NCBI RefSeq assembly: GCF_000715075.1
Contig: NC_134082.1
Span: 137,814,948 to 137,878,947, forward strand
Source of the DNA: Nicotiana tabacum
Lineage: Eukaryota; Streptophyta; Magnoliopsida; Solanales; Solanaceae
Reading direction: 5' to 3'
DNA length: 64,000 nucleotides
Shown: piece after piece, positions 1-12,984 of the stretch
How positions within the stretch are numbered: position 1 is the stretch's first letter
How the letters are laid out: each line of letters begins with the position of its first letter
Notes under the pieces: model-generated
What the model was told of the DNA's origin: nothing
Databases searched by the model: none
Seen by the model: the letters and a program-made list of their open reading frames with translations, nothing else
Translations under genes and position numbers: made by a program

Positions 1-542
1 TTATCCAAGAAACCTTGGGCATCCTCGCCCTCTGTACCACTGAAAGTCGGAGGCTTAAGTTTACCAAACCTCTCCAATCTGTGATGCTTATCCTCAGGCA
101 TGGTAGGAACCATAGTCTGAGCTATTGCAATCAGCTGGGCTGGTTGTGCCCCCGGTATCTGTATTCCCTGAACAACCTGCTCGAGTGTACGGGCGGCGGG
201 GGTCTGAGTGCCTCCATCGGCCTAGGAAGTGGCTGTTGTAGTAGAAATAGAGACCGCCTGAGTAAGACTGGTGTACACGGTCAGGATCAGATCTAAGGTC
301 TCCTGAAGACGTGGAATCACGAGGGGCACAAATAGTGCCTGAGCTGGTCCCGCTGGTGCATCCACAACTGGGACCTGATCCTGAATTGGGGCAACTGGTG
401 GATCTACAGGTGCTTCCTTACCTGCTGTGCGGGCTACACCCCTGACCCTACCACGACCTAGATCATGACCTCGGCCTTTTGTGGCCCCAGCTAGTGGTAC
501 TGACGGCTATCTGTCCTGATCTGTAGCACGTGTCCTCACCAT
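1..542 (-). pseudogene. Element A: gag N-terminus, Ty3/gypsy Del/Tekay type, decayed
   Basis: The reading frame starts at an ATG at 542 (MVRTRATDQDR) and runs off the left edge. It encodes a Pro/Ala/Gln-rich Gag leader followed by the start of the retrotransposon Gag domain (LERFGKLKPPTFSGTEGEDA), the usual entry to plant gypsy Gag, which would form the capsid of a cytoplasmic virus-like particle. The frame is otherwise continuous but carries two in-frame TAG stops, at 507-509 and 222-224, so it cannot give a full product. Pol would lie left of the window. The 5' leader is split by solo LTR B and resumes at 34464. Confidence 0.8.
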
Positions 543-582
543 CTATGAGAAAATAGAATAATAGAAGTTTAGTTACCAAAAT

Positions 583-2498
583 TGTAACGACCTAGCCTGT
601 CGTTTCGTGAGTTATACCCCTATTTCTCCCATTTTCCTCTTGCATTCTTCAGCTATATTTGATCATATCGTGTTGGTTGGTTTGGGTCCGGAGTAGTTTT
701 GGAGTAAATTGAGACACTTAGTCTCTTTTGTGAAGGCTTAAGTTGGGAAAATTGACTGGATATTGACTTATGTGTAAATGACCTCAGATTTGAATTTTGA
801 TGGTTTCGTTAGCTCTGTTAGGTGATTTTGGAATTAGGAGAGCATCTGGAATGTGATTTGGAGGTCTGTGGTAGAATTAGGCATGAATTGGCGAAAGTTG
901 AAAATTTAACAATTTTGGTCGGTAGTGGAAAATTTGATAGCGGGTTCAGAATGGAATTTTGGAAATGAAAGTAGGTTCTTAGTGTTATTTGTGATGTTTG
1001 TACAAAATTTGGAGTCATTCGGGCATGATTTGATAGGTTTCGGTGTCGTTTATGAAATTTAGATATTTTTAGGCTTGAATCCGAGGGTAATTTGGTGTTT
1101 TAATATTGTTTTGAGTGATTCAAAGGTTCGACTAAGTTTGTATGATGTTAGGGGATGTTTTGGTATGTTTGTTTTAGGTCCCGAGACCTTGGGTGAGTTT
1201 CGGGTGGTTGATGGATGAATTCTTGGCTTTAGAACTTGGCAGATTTTCTGATGTGATGTTGCAGACATTTCCTTCATCGCATTCCCGTAATGCATTGGAG
1301 AAGGGAATATAAGTTGTTCTTCATGTTCGCGAAGCTGTAGGATAGTATGGCTATGCATTTGCGACCAGGTCATCGCGTTCGCGTAGAGCCAACAGTAATT
1401 GGAGCTTCAGGCATAAAAGCCTACGTGTTCGCGAGGAGCGTTCCGCGTTCGCGTAGGGTCAACCGACATAGGCTTCTAATTCGCGAATAGGTCCTCGCAT
1501 TCGCGAAGGTGGAATTACATGTCAGGAGAAGTTTGTGCTTCGCGAACACGAGGGCACTACCGCGTTCGCGAAGAGTAAAATATGGGCAGACAATGTTATA
1601 TTCAAAATCAAGGGCTTGAGCCCATTTTTTATATTTTAAGCTAGAGACCACAGAATTGGGCAATTTTTTAAGGGAATTTCAGAGAGGTGATTGGGGTAAG
1701 TGTTCTTCACTTGGTTTTGATTAGATTCCATGATTATGTCTTGATTTTTATCATCTAAATTGGGAATTGGGGTGTAAGATTGGGGGGGGGAATGGAAGAG
1801 AATTGGATATATAATTTTGAGGATTTGAATGACCATTTGATGTTGGATTTTGATGAATTTGGTATGATTAGACTCGTGAGTGAATGAGCTTTCTAGTTTT
1901 GCGAATTTTTTCAGATTCTGGGCACCCGGGGCCCAGGTTTGAGCCGATTTCAGGATTTTGGTATAAATTATTTTTCTGGTGGAATTCATTCCATTAGCGC
2001 ATATTGATGGTATTGTACTGATTGTGAATAGATTCGAAGCATTTGGAGGCCAAGTTGAGGGGCAAGAGCATTGCAAAGTAGAGATTTGATCGGCTTGAGG
2101 TAAGTAACGATTGTAAATCTGGTTCTGAGGTTATGAAATCCCGGATTTTATATCATTTTTACTATTTTGAGGTGACGCACATTCTAGGTGACGGGTGTGT
2201 AGGTGTGCACCATTGGGGATTGTGACTTGGTCCATCCCGTAGCAACTATAAAGTTGTATATTTGGTTGAAACTATATAATACTTATGTGTTTTAGAAAGA
2301 GTTTCTGTAAAATAGGCTGAATGCCATGTTTGGGCCTTGTGCCAGAGTTGTATGGACCCTTAGGGGCCTTTTTCTTATTATCCCCTCACTGTTTTTGATT
2401 GAAAATCTATACTCAGTCATGTTATACTTATTGATTTTATAACTCAGTCGTTATTACTCTGTTTTGATGCATATAAATGTTATTTTGGGCTGAGTACC
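583..2498 (+). mobile_element. Solo LTR B, segment 1 (5' part)
   Basis: The segment starts TGTAACGACC, the usual left end of this LTR group, inside the 5' leader of element A. It is cut at 2498 by element C and continues at 12884 and 33534. Joined, the three pieces give about 2.95 kb, the size of one LTR, with no internal domain, so B is a solo LTR. Possible target duplication is AAAAT (578-582) and AGCAT (34464-34468), only 3 of 5 matching, which is weak. It contains no credible gene. Confidence 0.75.
1322..1577 (+). promoter_or_regulatory. CpG-palindrome array in LTR B upstream region
   Basis: A cluster of TTCGCGAA, CGCGTTCGCG and related words, each separated by roughly 20-35 bp, 740-1000 bp from the LTR start. 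The CGCG core matches the CGCG box (VCGCGB) known to bind plant CAMTA factors, but no binding is shown here. Only a weak TATATT-type box follows, at about 1626-1638. Confidence 0.5.
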
Positions 2499-3202
2499 TG
2501 TAACAACCCGACCGGTCGTTTTGAGATTTTGCACTTTGCTTTCCAGTTCTTGGGCATGACTAGCCTCATGTTATGAATTATGACTTATTTAAATCGTTGG
2601 TTTTGGTTTTTACGAAAATCGGAATGAATTTGGAAGAACAGTTCCCAGTTTGAAGCTTGAACTTCTAAAGGTTTGGCCAATATTTCACTTGCTTGTATAT
2701 GATCTTGGATCAGAATTTTATGATTTGGTTAGCTCCGTTAGGTGTTGGGACTTAGGAACATGATCGGAATGCATTTTGGAAGTCCGTGGAAGGTTTAGGC
2801 TTGAATTGGCTAAAGTGAGATTTCGCTGTTTTCCGATGGATAGGTGAGATTTTGACATAGAGGTCGGAATGGAATTCCGAGAGTTTCTGTAGCTTTGTTA
2901 TGTCATTTGGGATGTGTGTGCAAATTTCAGGTCATTCGGACATGATTTGGTTGGGTTTTTGATCAAAAGCGTATTTCGGAAGTTTTTAGAAAACTTAGGC
3001 TTGAATTCGATGTAAATTGGTGGATTTAGTGTTGTTTGAGGTATTTTGATGATTGGAACAAGTTTGAATGAGGTTTTAGGATGTGTTGGTGCTTTTGGTT
3101 GAGGTCCCGGGGGCCTCGGGTGAGTTTCAGATGGTCAATCGAGCTATTTTTAGAGTTGGAATGTTGTAGAAAAATTGTTCTGGTGTTGCATTCATTTAAG
3201 CC

Positions 3203-3544
3203 TTCGCGATCGTGTGGGGTATATCGCGATCGCGTAGAAGGATTTTGGGTTGACGGGAGTTTAGCCTTTGCATTCACGTTTGAGGTCTCGCGTTTGCGGA
3301 GGGCTTTGACCTTGTGCTTCGCGTTCGCATGCAGTGTTCCGCGTTCGCGTATAAGGATTTGGTGGTCCAGGGGATTTGCTCTTCGCGTTTGCACTAGAGG
3401 ACTCGCATCCGCATGGTATTTGTCGCGTTAGCATAGGGTTTTTTTGGAGCCTTGGAAATTTGCTCTTCCCAATCGCGAGGCTTGGGCCGTGATCATGATG
3501 AAGAGATACCAGAACTGGGCAGAAAGTTTATAAGTTATTTCATC
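3203..3544 (+). promoter_or_regulatory. Element C LTR promoter: CpG-palindrome array plus TATA box
   Basis: Repeated words such as TTCGCGATCGCG, TCGCGATCGCGTAG and CGCGTTCGCG lie 700-980 bp into the LTR. A TTTATAAG box follows at 3537-3544. The order fits a U3 upstream region followed by a core promoter; that role is inferred. Confidence 0.5.
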
Positions 3545-4479
3545 CGCGATTTTGAGTCATTTTTCCTCCATAGCTGAGCATTTTGAGAGCTTTTTGAAGG
3601 TGATTAAAGGGGGGGTTCAAGGAGAGTTGATTGGAGGTAAGATTTTTGAACCTAAAACGTGATTCTATTGTGAAATTAACCTAGAAATTCATGGAACTTA
3701 AGCTAAAAATGGAAGAACTAGGGCTTGGGATTTTGAATTTTTGAATTGGGATTTGAAGGACCATTTGAGGTCTGATTTTAGAACTTTTGATATGTATGAA
3801 ATCGTGGGGTGATAAGGAATCTAATTATGTAAAATTTTTTGAGTTTCCAGAAGTGGGCTTGGGGCTTGGTTTTGCTAATTTCGGGATTTTTGATATTTTT
3901 TGATTGTTTTCGCTTGGGCTTTGCTCCCTCCGCATATTGTGATGTATTCGTTCTGATTTTGTATAGATTCGATAGGTGTGGAGGCCAATTTGAGGGGCAA
4001 AGGCGTCGCGAGCTAGAGATTTTGCCGATTCGAGGTATGTAATGATTGTAAATACTGTCCTGAGGGTTTGAAACCCCGGATTACACATAATTGTGCTATG
4101 TTGAGGTGACTTACACGCTAGATGACGAGCATGGGGTAGAGCACCGCTGGGGATTGTGACTTAGTCCACCCCGAACGATTTTTTTAATACGTAATTTATA
4201 GTTAATTGTTTGATGTTATTATATTTTGGGTTGTATGCCATTTTTGGGGCCTTGTGCCGACTTGTTAAGACCCATAGGGGCATATTTACTATCTTTCATC
4301 ACTCTATTTGTTTGAAAGCATCCTCAGTCATGTTTTACCTGTTTGTTACTCAAATCTAGCTTTACCACTATATTCTTAAAAATGTGGAAACTGTTTTGGG
4401 CTGAGTTCCCTATTTTACTGATGGTCCGAGTGATCGTGAGATTGATGACAAAGAGAGGCCGGGGGCCTGGTTGTGAGGA

Positions 4480-4690
4480 TTATATAGTTATGGATCGGGC
4501 TGCATACCCCAACGATACTTATATGGATCAGGCTACACGCCTCAACGATATATATATTGGATCGTGCTATGTGACGCAGCGATATAACACATGGGCTCTA
4601 AGAGCCTCTCTAGTGTCTGCACTCCCCCAGTGAGTGCCGTCGACAAGATATATGGATCGGCCTGCGCGCCGCAGCGGTTACTATATGGTA
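4480..4690 (+). repeat. Minisatellite in element C 5' LTR
   Basis: Imperfect repeats of about 30-40 bp built on ATGGATCGGGCTGCAYGCCGC plus an AT-rich spacer. The same module recurs in the other C LTR and, diverged, in the LTRs of D and E. Confidence 0.7.
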
Positions 4691-5706
4691 CCTATTGAGT
4701 GTGAGTGCTGAGTGTGAGCACTGATTGGTAAGAGTTGAGTCACGACTGACTGAGAGGCTTGCTTGAGGGGCAATAGATATATACATGCACATGAGTGATG
4801 ATTTGCCTGAGGGGCCTGTTTATGAACTTATTGATTTTCACTCCTCTTTAAAATGAGTTTCTATCGAATATGTTGATTTATTGACTATTTTCACTCATCT
4901 TTATATTGATCCTCTATCAAAAGTGTTAAACAAATGTTTTAAAACAACTTTTATTTAAGCTGGGGTTTATGAGATGTTCAAAATTTAATCACTGATTTAG
5001 CTTTGTTATTTCAACTGAGATTTTCATGTTATGAGGTGTTTATGATTCCTGTTTTGCCCGAGGGGCTGTTTACGAACTATGTTTTGCCCAAGGGGCCGAT
5101 TATGGTTTTTATCTCTTTTATTATAAATGGTATTGAACCCCTACTGAAACTATCGGAAAGCATTTTCAAATGATTTTTACCAAAAGACTAGATTTTAATA
5201 AGACCATCGACTCGTATTCTGAATTAGCAGCCTGTGTGCTTATTGAGTTATCATGAATGTGGATTCATTGTTTCCTACTGTTTAACCTTTATTTACTCTT
5301 ATTACTTACTGGGTTGGAGTACTCACATTACTCCCTGCACCTCGTGTGCAGATTCAGATATTTCAGAATCCGGTAGCGGGTATTGATTGCTCAAACGCAG
5401 AGTCATCAGAGTTAGCAAGGTGGCTGCCCGACGTTCGCAACACTGTTTCTTCATCTTATTTCCATTTTTGTACTTAGTACACTAGACTGTTTTGTTGTAT
5501 TCAGACCTACTAGTGACACCCTGATGTCGGGCTTGTGTAATTATTCCGCATTGTTCTTTTAAATGTTCATTATGAGATTAGTGGTTTATAAATGGTATAA
5601 AAACCACTTTTAAATGGAAAATGGTTGGTTTGAGAATTGTGTCGGCTGGCCTTGTGTTCATGAGAGGCACCATCTCGATCGGGTCCGGTTTGGGGTCGTG
5701 ACAAGT

Positions 5707-5720
5707 TGGTATCAAAGCCT
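5707..5720 (+). other. Element C primer binding site (tRNA-iMet type)
   Basis: TGGTATCAAAGCCT three bases after the LTR end. It matches the initiator-methionine tRNA 3' end used by Del/Tekay elements, except for one C-to-A change. Confidence 0.8.
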
Positions 5721-8700
5721 AGGTTACATAGGTCTCACGAGTCATGAGCAGGTTTAGTAGAGTCTCGCGGAACGGTACAGAGACATCTGTATTTATCCTC
5801 GAGAGGTTGCAGAACCTTTAGGAAAACTCCACGTTCTTGAATTCTTATCGTGCGTCCTTGATTCAGCTTGAAATGTAACTCTTTGAATTCCTTCCACGCA
5901 TTCGTATGCGTGCATGAGCGCTCAGTATCAGATTTGCATCGATGGCTTGTGAGTCCCCGATCGGGGGCGAGATGTGATCTCTGTAAGTGATGTCGGGCTA
6001 GTTTGGAGGACTTGAGGCCGGATATTTGCCTATAGCTTGAGCACCAATGTGTTGATTGTGTGACCAAGTGTTTTTGAACTTATATGTTCGGTATTGTCCC
6101 TATTAGAGGGAGCGACGACTAGATGGCTATGTGATGAGTATGTTAGTACTGCGAGACATATCCATATGATTTAGAAGGGACGAGAAAGGTCTGCTGGAGG
6201 ATAGAAGAACTATTAGGTGTTTGAATTCCATCTTGGTTCGAGGTATAGCCCCGAGTTGTGGGCGTGTGAAGAATCTTTTCATGTTTCTCAATTGAGAGTG
6301 AAGTAAATTTCATGTTGCGGTATGAGTTCAGACTCAAGAAGACTAAGTGACTGCGTATAGTTTATAATAATGGAAGGTATACAGAAATGTTAATTGAAGG
6401 CAAAATAGGTGGGTTATCTCTTGCAAAGTGTTCTGAGGTTGTGCGATCCTTTTGTGACTATTAGAAGATCTCATGTGCAAGTGAAATGTAAGTGTTGAAA
6501 TTTGAATTCTGGGTCGCTTAAGAGAGTGGGCCTAACTATTGTGAGAGTGAATACGAGATTTGTAGAAGAGTTAAAGTACTAGATGATCTGTGTTTTCGCA
6601 AGCTTACAAAGGATTTGAGTTTAATCTCACTATGGTATTATGGCATCAATAGAGTATATGTGTTACGAGAAATTGAGTGTGTTTTGATCTATGGCTTCGA
6701 GCCAAATGAGGGAGTTTGCTGTTGATTTGTTGATTGCATGGTTATATGCTATGTTGGTTCCAGTTTGAGGCGCACTGGTGAATTAGTTATGGCTTATGGG
6801 AACTGAGACCAAGGATGTCTCGAGTAAAGGAAAATTTTTGACGGAGGTTATGTCATGCTTCATAGGTGTATGGGAATCTCAGAGTGTCTTGAACTGTTGT
6901 GATAATGGATGCTCGGTGCATAGAGCAGGAAGTGACTTGGTTGTTTTAGGATGAGGTTACACCCTGCGATGTCGGAGTGCTATTGAGGCACGGGTGGTTC
7001 TGTTCATTTGATCAAGCTAATTGCAGTTTAAATAGAGTGAATGACTCTCGGGAATGGTTCTAATGTGTTCAAGATTTTACATATAACAATTGGGTATTTT
7101 AAAGTTGTATCTGTGGTAAGAAACTGAGTTTTCATTAGAAGATGTCGAGACTTGTAGTATTTTCTTTATAAATTATGAAATTCTATGTATCAGTACCAGG
7201 AAGGTAAAGGTAACAGATTTAGATTCGCAGGAAGTCTCTTCAGAGCAAAGTACTTTGATCGTGGTGCTCGTGGGAATATCTGAGAAAGTATTCAGCGACT
7301 TATGAGCCTTAGACGGTGTGGCTTTATGCTTAGGTCCCATGTGGTAAGTCTAGGTTGAGGAATTGTGATGTTATATCAAGAATGAGTACAAAGTTGAAGG
7401 TAAATCAGAAGGAAATTCGGATAGATGGGATAGCTTGGTAGTAGGCCGAGTTGGTGTGGTAAGGATACGATTAGCTCTTTGGATGCTTGCGAGGTAATGA
7501 GTTTCTACAGGTGTTTCTCGGCAATTCTCTTGGGTTTTAGTGATTTGCGTAGCTCGGTTGAGTTTGAAGGATTCAGTCCTGGGAGGTCTGGTTTGTGCAA
7601 GGGGAACTCGGAGAGTTCTTGATGATTTCGACCTCGGTTGGAAATGTATATTTTCTATGGGCATAAGGAGCATGGTATGTATAGTGATTTTCTTCTAGAT
7701 GGGAACAATGGAAAGTTCTTGGTTGGTTCAGTACATAGTTGCTTGTGGCTCGGAAGAGATACAAGGTTCTTGTGGTTATCCTACAATGGTACCGTTTATG
7801 TGGTATGTTGTGTAGGAATGAGATTGGCATGTGTAAGGTCATGGTTCAGATTTGAAAGGAAGGTCATAAATTCTTAGGCAACACGAGCAGTTCAGATAAA
7901 TTGAAGAAATGAGCTTCAGATGATTTGAGAAATACTCTTTAGATGATTAAGGAAATGGTAATGCTAATTGAGGTGATTGGACGAGGGTATATGATTCAGA
8001 GAGAGGTAATCTGATTAAGTTGATGGTACTATGGTAGTATTGCAGCACTTCTTGTCAGATCGGCTGTTGATATTCGAGTTTTCTTGACAGCACAGAGGAA
8101 TCTTAGAGTATCTCTCGTGGAATGATTAAGTACTAGAGGTGAGTTATATATACGAGTGGCGGAATTGGGATTAGATATGGTACTTCGTGTGTTTTATGGG
8201 CTTGGAGACTGGAAGTTCTCATACGCAGGTTAGATTGTGGTTGTGGATGGCAAAATGTGGGTAAGTTAGTCAGATGTTAGTATGTGCTATGATTCAGTCA
8301 TTGTGAACCTTCGAAGGATTATTTATCTGTTGTGGGTAACTAGAGTTGATGTGTGGTCCATTGGTAGACCTATATGGATATGTGTCCGGCATCGAGACGG
8401 CCTTGTTGACTTCGAGTTGCTATAGGCGAAGGATGTGTTGATTCGGTTGTTATTGAGCTTATTGATAATCTGGGGAGATCTATGAGTTACCTTTCTATGT
8501 TGGGAGACGTTATGATCTATTGATTATAGGTACCTATGGTGCGGTTCTGTCAGACTTTCATAGTGGAAGTCGAGCGGGAAGAGTGATTGGGTGTTGCTCG
8601 GTAAATGACGTATCTCTTATGTCCTTTCGGGTTTGCATGGTGTATGTTATTTGTTTCACCGTGGGTATAATGATTTTCTTTGGCTCCAAACATCAAATTG

Positions 8701-9583
8701 TGCGTTGTTGTCGATTTCAAGCATAGTGACTCGAGGAGTTTCGTGTGGAGCAGTGTTTGGATAGGATCGCACGTTGCAACAAAGCTATGTGGAGTTACGA
8801 CCTTGCGGGTTAGATTCGTGTGTTCTATTTCTATGATGAGAGACGGGTTCTCAGCCTTGTGTTGTGATGGTATTGGTGAGCTTGAGGGGCGGCTCTTTCG
8901 TTAGAGTCATTTTCATGATTTGAGTATGTTCGGACCATTGTTTATTGGTGCGTGTATTATACAAGTTGTGGCTTAAGCCTGTATTGATATGTCATGTCAC
9001 CAGAGTAGTGTGTTGGATCAGAGGAGATCGTTGGGATCATAATGAATACGAACAGATTTGATTTCAGCATGTTGGAACGATAATATCGAGGTTCGGCTCA
9101 AAAATTGATATGGTTTTTGCCAAAGGAGAAGTGGCTTCATGAACGGTTGATCTGAGGAATGGTTATGGCTTACTGTATGGTTTATTTATCATTGGCAGCA
9201 TATGGAAGTATTGGGAATGAAACTTTGGTTTATAATAGGTTTTCTACCGGTATTCGGTTGTTGTGTGCAGCTGTTGTGATTAGAAGTTATCGCTATAAGT
9301 GGATGAGGTATGTGGTATACCATGTAATTGCACCTGAGGTTGCAAGTATGGGTTATTACAGCCAGTTCGGGCTTATTCGGAGTATAGATGTGAGATTTTG
9401 ATCTTGTGGATGATCTCAGGAGTGGAAATGTGGTTCTAAGGTTTATGTGCTAGGTCGGATTGTGAAATTTCAGTTGCATTGTGTTATCGGACCTATATGT
9501 GATAGGGTGTCGTGGGATCACCCCCGGGTATGTGCATGGTAAGGTTATTCAGCGATTGGTTGGCTTTGGGAGCAACTCTGGGC
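5721..9583 (+). other. Element C internal region, non-coding
   Basis: This 3.9 kb has no open frame with a recognisable domain; frames of up to about 110 codons are scattered on both strands. The first ~150 bp after the primer site aligns with the same position in D. A block at about 6688-6714 (TCTATGGCTTC...GCCAAATG) also recurs in D at 18588-18611 on the other strand. Conservation of non-coding interior between two families points to replication signals (packaging, leader structure) and not to decayed gag-pol, but I cannot assign a function. Confidence 0.7.
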
Positions 9584-9620
9584 ACATTCGAGGACGAATG
9601 TATGTTTAAGTGGGGGAGGA
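9584..9620 (+). other. Element C pre-PPT hairpin and polypurine tract
   Basis: ACATTCG-AGGA-CGAATGT forms a perfect 7-bp stem with a 4-base loop at 9584-9601. Six bases later comes the polypurine tract AAGTGGGGGAGGA (9608-9620), directly before the 3' LTR. Polypurine tracts prime plus-strand DNA synthesis in LTR retrotransposons. Confidence 0.75.
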
Positions 9621-10319
9621 TATAACGACCTCACCGATTGTTTTGAGCTTTTGCACTTTGCTCGCCAGTTCTTGGGCATGACTAGCCCCGTGTGATGAAT
9701 TATGACTTATTTAAATCGTTGGTTTTGGTTTTCAGGAAAATTGGAATGAATTTGGAAGAATAGTTCCCAATTTGAAGCTTGAAATTCGAAAGGTTTGACC
9801 AATATTTGACTTGCTTGTATATGATCTCGGATAGGAATTTTATGATTTGGTTAGCTCCGTTAGGTGCTGGGACTTAGGAACATGATCGGAATACATTTTG
9901 GAAGTCCGTGGAAGGTTTAGGCTTGAATTGGCGAAAGTGAGATTTCGGCGTTTTCGATGGATAGGTGAGCTTTTGATACAGAGGTCGTAATGGAATTTCG
10001 AGAGTTGATGTAGCTTCGTTATGTCATTTGCGATGTGTTTGCAAATTTCAGGTCATTCAGACGTGGTTTGGTTGGGTTTTTTATCAATAGCATATTTCGG
10101 AAGTTTTTAGAAAACTTAGGCTTGAATTCGATGTGAATTGGTGGATTTGGTGTTGTTTAAGGTGTTTTGATGATTGGAACAAATTTGAATGAGGTTTTAG
10201 GATGTGTTGGTGCTTTTGGTTGAGGTCCTGGGGGCCTCGGGTGAGTTTCGGGTGGTCAATTGGGCTATTTTTGGAGTTGGAATGTTGCAGAAAAACTGTT
10301 TAGGTGTTGCAGCCATTTA

Positions 10320-10666
10320 AGCCTTCGCGATCGCGTGGGGTATATCACGATCGCGTAGAAGGATTTTGGGTTGACCGGAGTTTAGTCTTCGCATTCGCGT
10401 TTGAGGTCTCGCGCTCGCGGAGGGATTTGATCTTGTGCTTCGTGTTCGCATGCAGTTTTCCACGTTCGCGTATAAGGATTTGGTGGTCTAGGGGATTTGC
10501 TCTCGCGTTCGCATAGGTATAGCAAGCTGAAGCATCGTGTTCGCATGGTATTTGTCGCATTCTCGTATCATGTTTTTGGAGCCTTGGAAATTTGCTCTTC
10601 GCAAGCGCGAGGCTTGGGCCGCGATCGAGATGAAGAGATACCAGAATTGGGCTGAAAGTTTATAAG
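10320..10666 (+). promoter_or_regulatory. CpG-palindrome array plus TATA box, element C 3' LTR
   Basis: Counterpart of 3203-3544: TTCGCGATCGCG words at 10320-10625 and TTTATAAG at 10659-10666. Several CpGs are changed to TpG or CpA relative to the other LTR. Confidence 0.5.
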
Positions 10667-11609
10667 TTATTTCCTTCGCGATTTTGAGTCGTTTTTCCTC
10701 CATAACTAAGCATTTTGTGAGCTTTTTGAAAGTGATTAAAGGGGGATTCAAGGAGAATTGATTGGAGGTAAGATTTTTGAACCTAAAACATGATTCTATT
10801 GTGAAATTAACCTAGAAATTCATGGAACTTAAGCTAAAAATAGAAGAACTAGGGCTTGGGATTTTGAACTTTTGAATTGGGATTTGAAGGACCATTTGAG
10901 GTCGGATATGAGAACTTTTGATATGTATGAACTAGTGGGGTGATAAAGAATCCAATGATGTAAAAATTTCTGAGTTTCGAGAAGTGGGACCGGGGCTCAG
11001 GTTTTGCTAATTTCGGGATTTTTGATATTTTTCGATTGTTTTCGCTTGGTCTTTGCTCCCTCCACATATTGTGATGTATTCGTTCTGATTTTGGATAGAT
11101 TCGACGCGCGTGGAGGCCAATTTGAGGGGCAAAGGTGTTGCGAGCGAGAGATTTCGCCGGTTCGAGGTAAGTAATGATTGTAAATACTGTCCTGAGGGTT
11201 TGAAATCCCAGATTACACATCTTTGTGCTATGTTGAGGTGATTTACACGCTAGATGACGAGTGTGGGGTAGAGCACCGCTAGGGATTGTGACTTAGTCCA
11301 TCCCAGACGATTATTTTAATGCGTAATTGATAGTTAATTGTTTGATGTTATTATATTTTGGATTGTATGCCATGTTAGGGGCCTTGTGCCGGCTTGTTAA
11401 GACCCTCAAAGGCATTTTTACTATCTTTCCTTACTCTATTTGTTTGAAAGCATATCCTCAGTCATGTTTTACCTGTTTGTTACTCAAATCAGGCTTTACC
11501 ACTATATTTTTAAAAATGTGGAAACTGTTTTGGGCTGAGTTCCCTATTTTATTGATGGTCCGAGTGATTGTAAGATTGATAACTGAGAGAGGCTGAGGGC
11601 CTGGTTGTG

Positions 11610-11840
11610 AGGATTATATAGTTATGGATCGGGCTGCATGCCGCATCGATACTTATATGGATCGGGCTGCATGCCGCAACGATATATATATTGGATCGGA
11701 CTACGCGCTGCAGCGATATAGTGCTTGGGTTGTAGGAGCCCCTCTAGAGTCTGCACACCCCCAGTGAGCGCCGTCGACGAGATATATGGATCGGGCTGCA
11801 CGCCACAGCGATATATGGATCAAGCTACGTGCCGCAGCGG
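11610..11840 (+). repeat. Minisatellite in element C 3' LTR
   Basis: Five or so copies of the GGATCGGGCTGCAYGCCGCA module with ATATATATA spacers; counterpart of 4480-4690. Confidence 0.7.
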
Positions 11841-12883
11841 TTACTATATGGTACCTATTGAGTGTGAGTGCTGAGTGAGCGCTGATTGGTAAGAGTTGAG
11901 TCACGAGTGACTGAGAGGCTTGCCCGATGGGCGATAGATATACACATGCACATGAGTGATGATTTGTTTGAGGGACCTGTTTATGAACTTATTGATTTTC
12001 ACTCCTCTTTAAAATGAGTTTCTATCGAATATGTTGATGTTTTGACGGTTCACTCATCTTTATATTGAGCCTCTGTCGAAAGTGTTGACCAAATGTTTTA
12101 AAACAACTTTCATTTAAGCTGGGGTTTATGAGATGTTCAGAATTTAATCACTGATTTGGCTTTGTTATTTCCACTAAGATTTTCATGTTATGAGGTGTTT
12201 ATGATTCTTGTTTTGCCCAAGGGGCTATTTACGAACTATGTTTTGCCCGAGGGGACGATTATGGTTTTTCATATCTTTTATTATAAATGGTATTGAACCC
12301 CTACTGAAAATGTCAGAAAGCATTTTCAAATGATTTTTACCAAAAGGCTGGATTTTAATAAGACGATCGACTCGTATTCTGAATTAGCAACCTGTGTGCT
12401 TATTGAGTTATCATGAATGTGGATTCATTGTTTCCTACTGTTCAACCTTTATTTACTCTTATTACTTACTAGGTTGGAGTACTCACATTACTCCCTGCAC
12501 CTCGTGTGCAGATTCAGGTATTTCAGAATGCGGTAGTGGGTATTGATTGCTCAGACGCGGAGTCATCAGAGTTAGCAAGGTGGTTGCACGACGTTCGCAG
12601 CACTGTTTCTTCATCTCATTTCCATTTCTGTACTTAGTACACTTAACTGTTTTGTTGTATCCAGACTTTGGTAGATACTCATGACTAGTGACACCCCGAT
12701 GTCGGGCTTGTGTAATTATTCCGCATTGTTCTTTTAAATGTTCATTATGAGATTAATGGTTTATAAATGGTATAAAAACCACTTTTAAATGGAAAATTCT
12801 TGGTTTGGGAATTGTGTCGGCTGGGCTTATCTTTATGAGAGGCGCCATCACGACCGGGTCCGATTTGGGGTCATGACAATACC

Positions 12884-12984
12884 CTGTTTTTACCGAGATC
12901 CTGAGTAGATTGAGAGGTTTATGACTGAGTAAGGCTGAGGCCTTGAGTTTTGAGGATATATATGGGATCAGGCTACACGTCGCA
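12884..12984 (+). mobile_element. Solo LTR B, segment 2
   Basis: A 101-bp piece of LTR B between element C and element D. It continues the B sequence broken at 2498 and reads into 33534 once D is removed. Its last five bases (TCGCA, 12980-12984) form the left target duplication of D. Confidence 0.75.

Larger units (their letters stand above)
2499..5703 (+). repeat. Element C 5' LTR
   Basis: Begins TGTAACAACCCG and ends GGGTCGTGACA, with the primer site three bases later. It holds a CpG-palindrome array and TATA box near 3.2-3.5 kb and a minisatellite near 4.5-4.7 kb. The open frame at 3081-3431 lies across the CpG array and is chance coding. Confidence 0.85.
2499..12878 (+). mobile_element. 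Element C: complete LARD-like non-autonomous LTR retrotransposon
   Basis: Two LTRs (2499-5703 and 9621-12878; 3205 and 3258 bp) share a strand and align throughout. A tRNA-iMet primer site follows the first and a polypurine tract precedes the second. The target duplication is GTACC (2494-2498) and ATACC (12879-12883), one mismatch. The 3.9-kb interior has no gag, protease, RT or integrase motif in any frame. Long LTRs plus a kilobase-scale non-coding interior fit a large retrotransposon derivative (LARD), which would need proteins from an autonomous partner. About 28 differences in the first ~300 bp of the two LTRs point to an old insertion. Confidence 0.85.
9621..12878 (+). repeat. Element C 3' LTR
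   Basis: Starts TATAACGACC (G-to-A change in the terminal TG) and ends GGTCATGACA. It aligns along its length to the 5' LTR, including promoter array and minisatellite. Confidence 0.85.

Noticed and set aside
3081..3431. Frame with Arg/Phe-rich repeats over the C promoter array
   Set aside because: The residues come from the CGCG word array; an equivalent opposite-strand frame exists at 3026-3394.
5707..5720. tRNA gene at the TGGTATCA motifs (also 19147, 27871, 34611)
   Set aside because: Only the tRNA 3' end complement is present, directly after LTR ends; these are primer binding sites.
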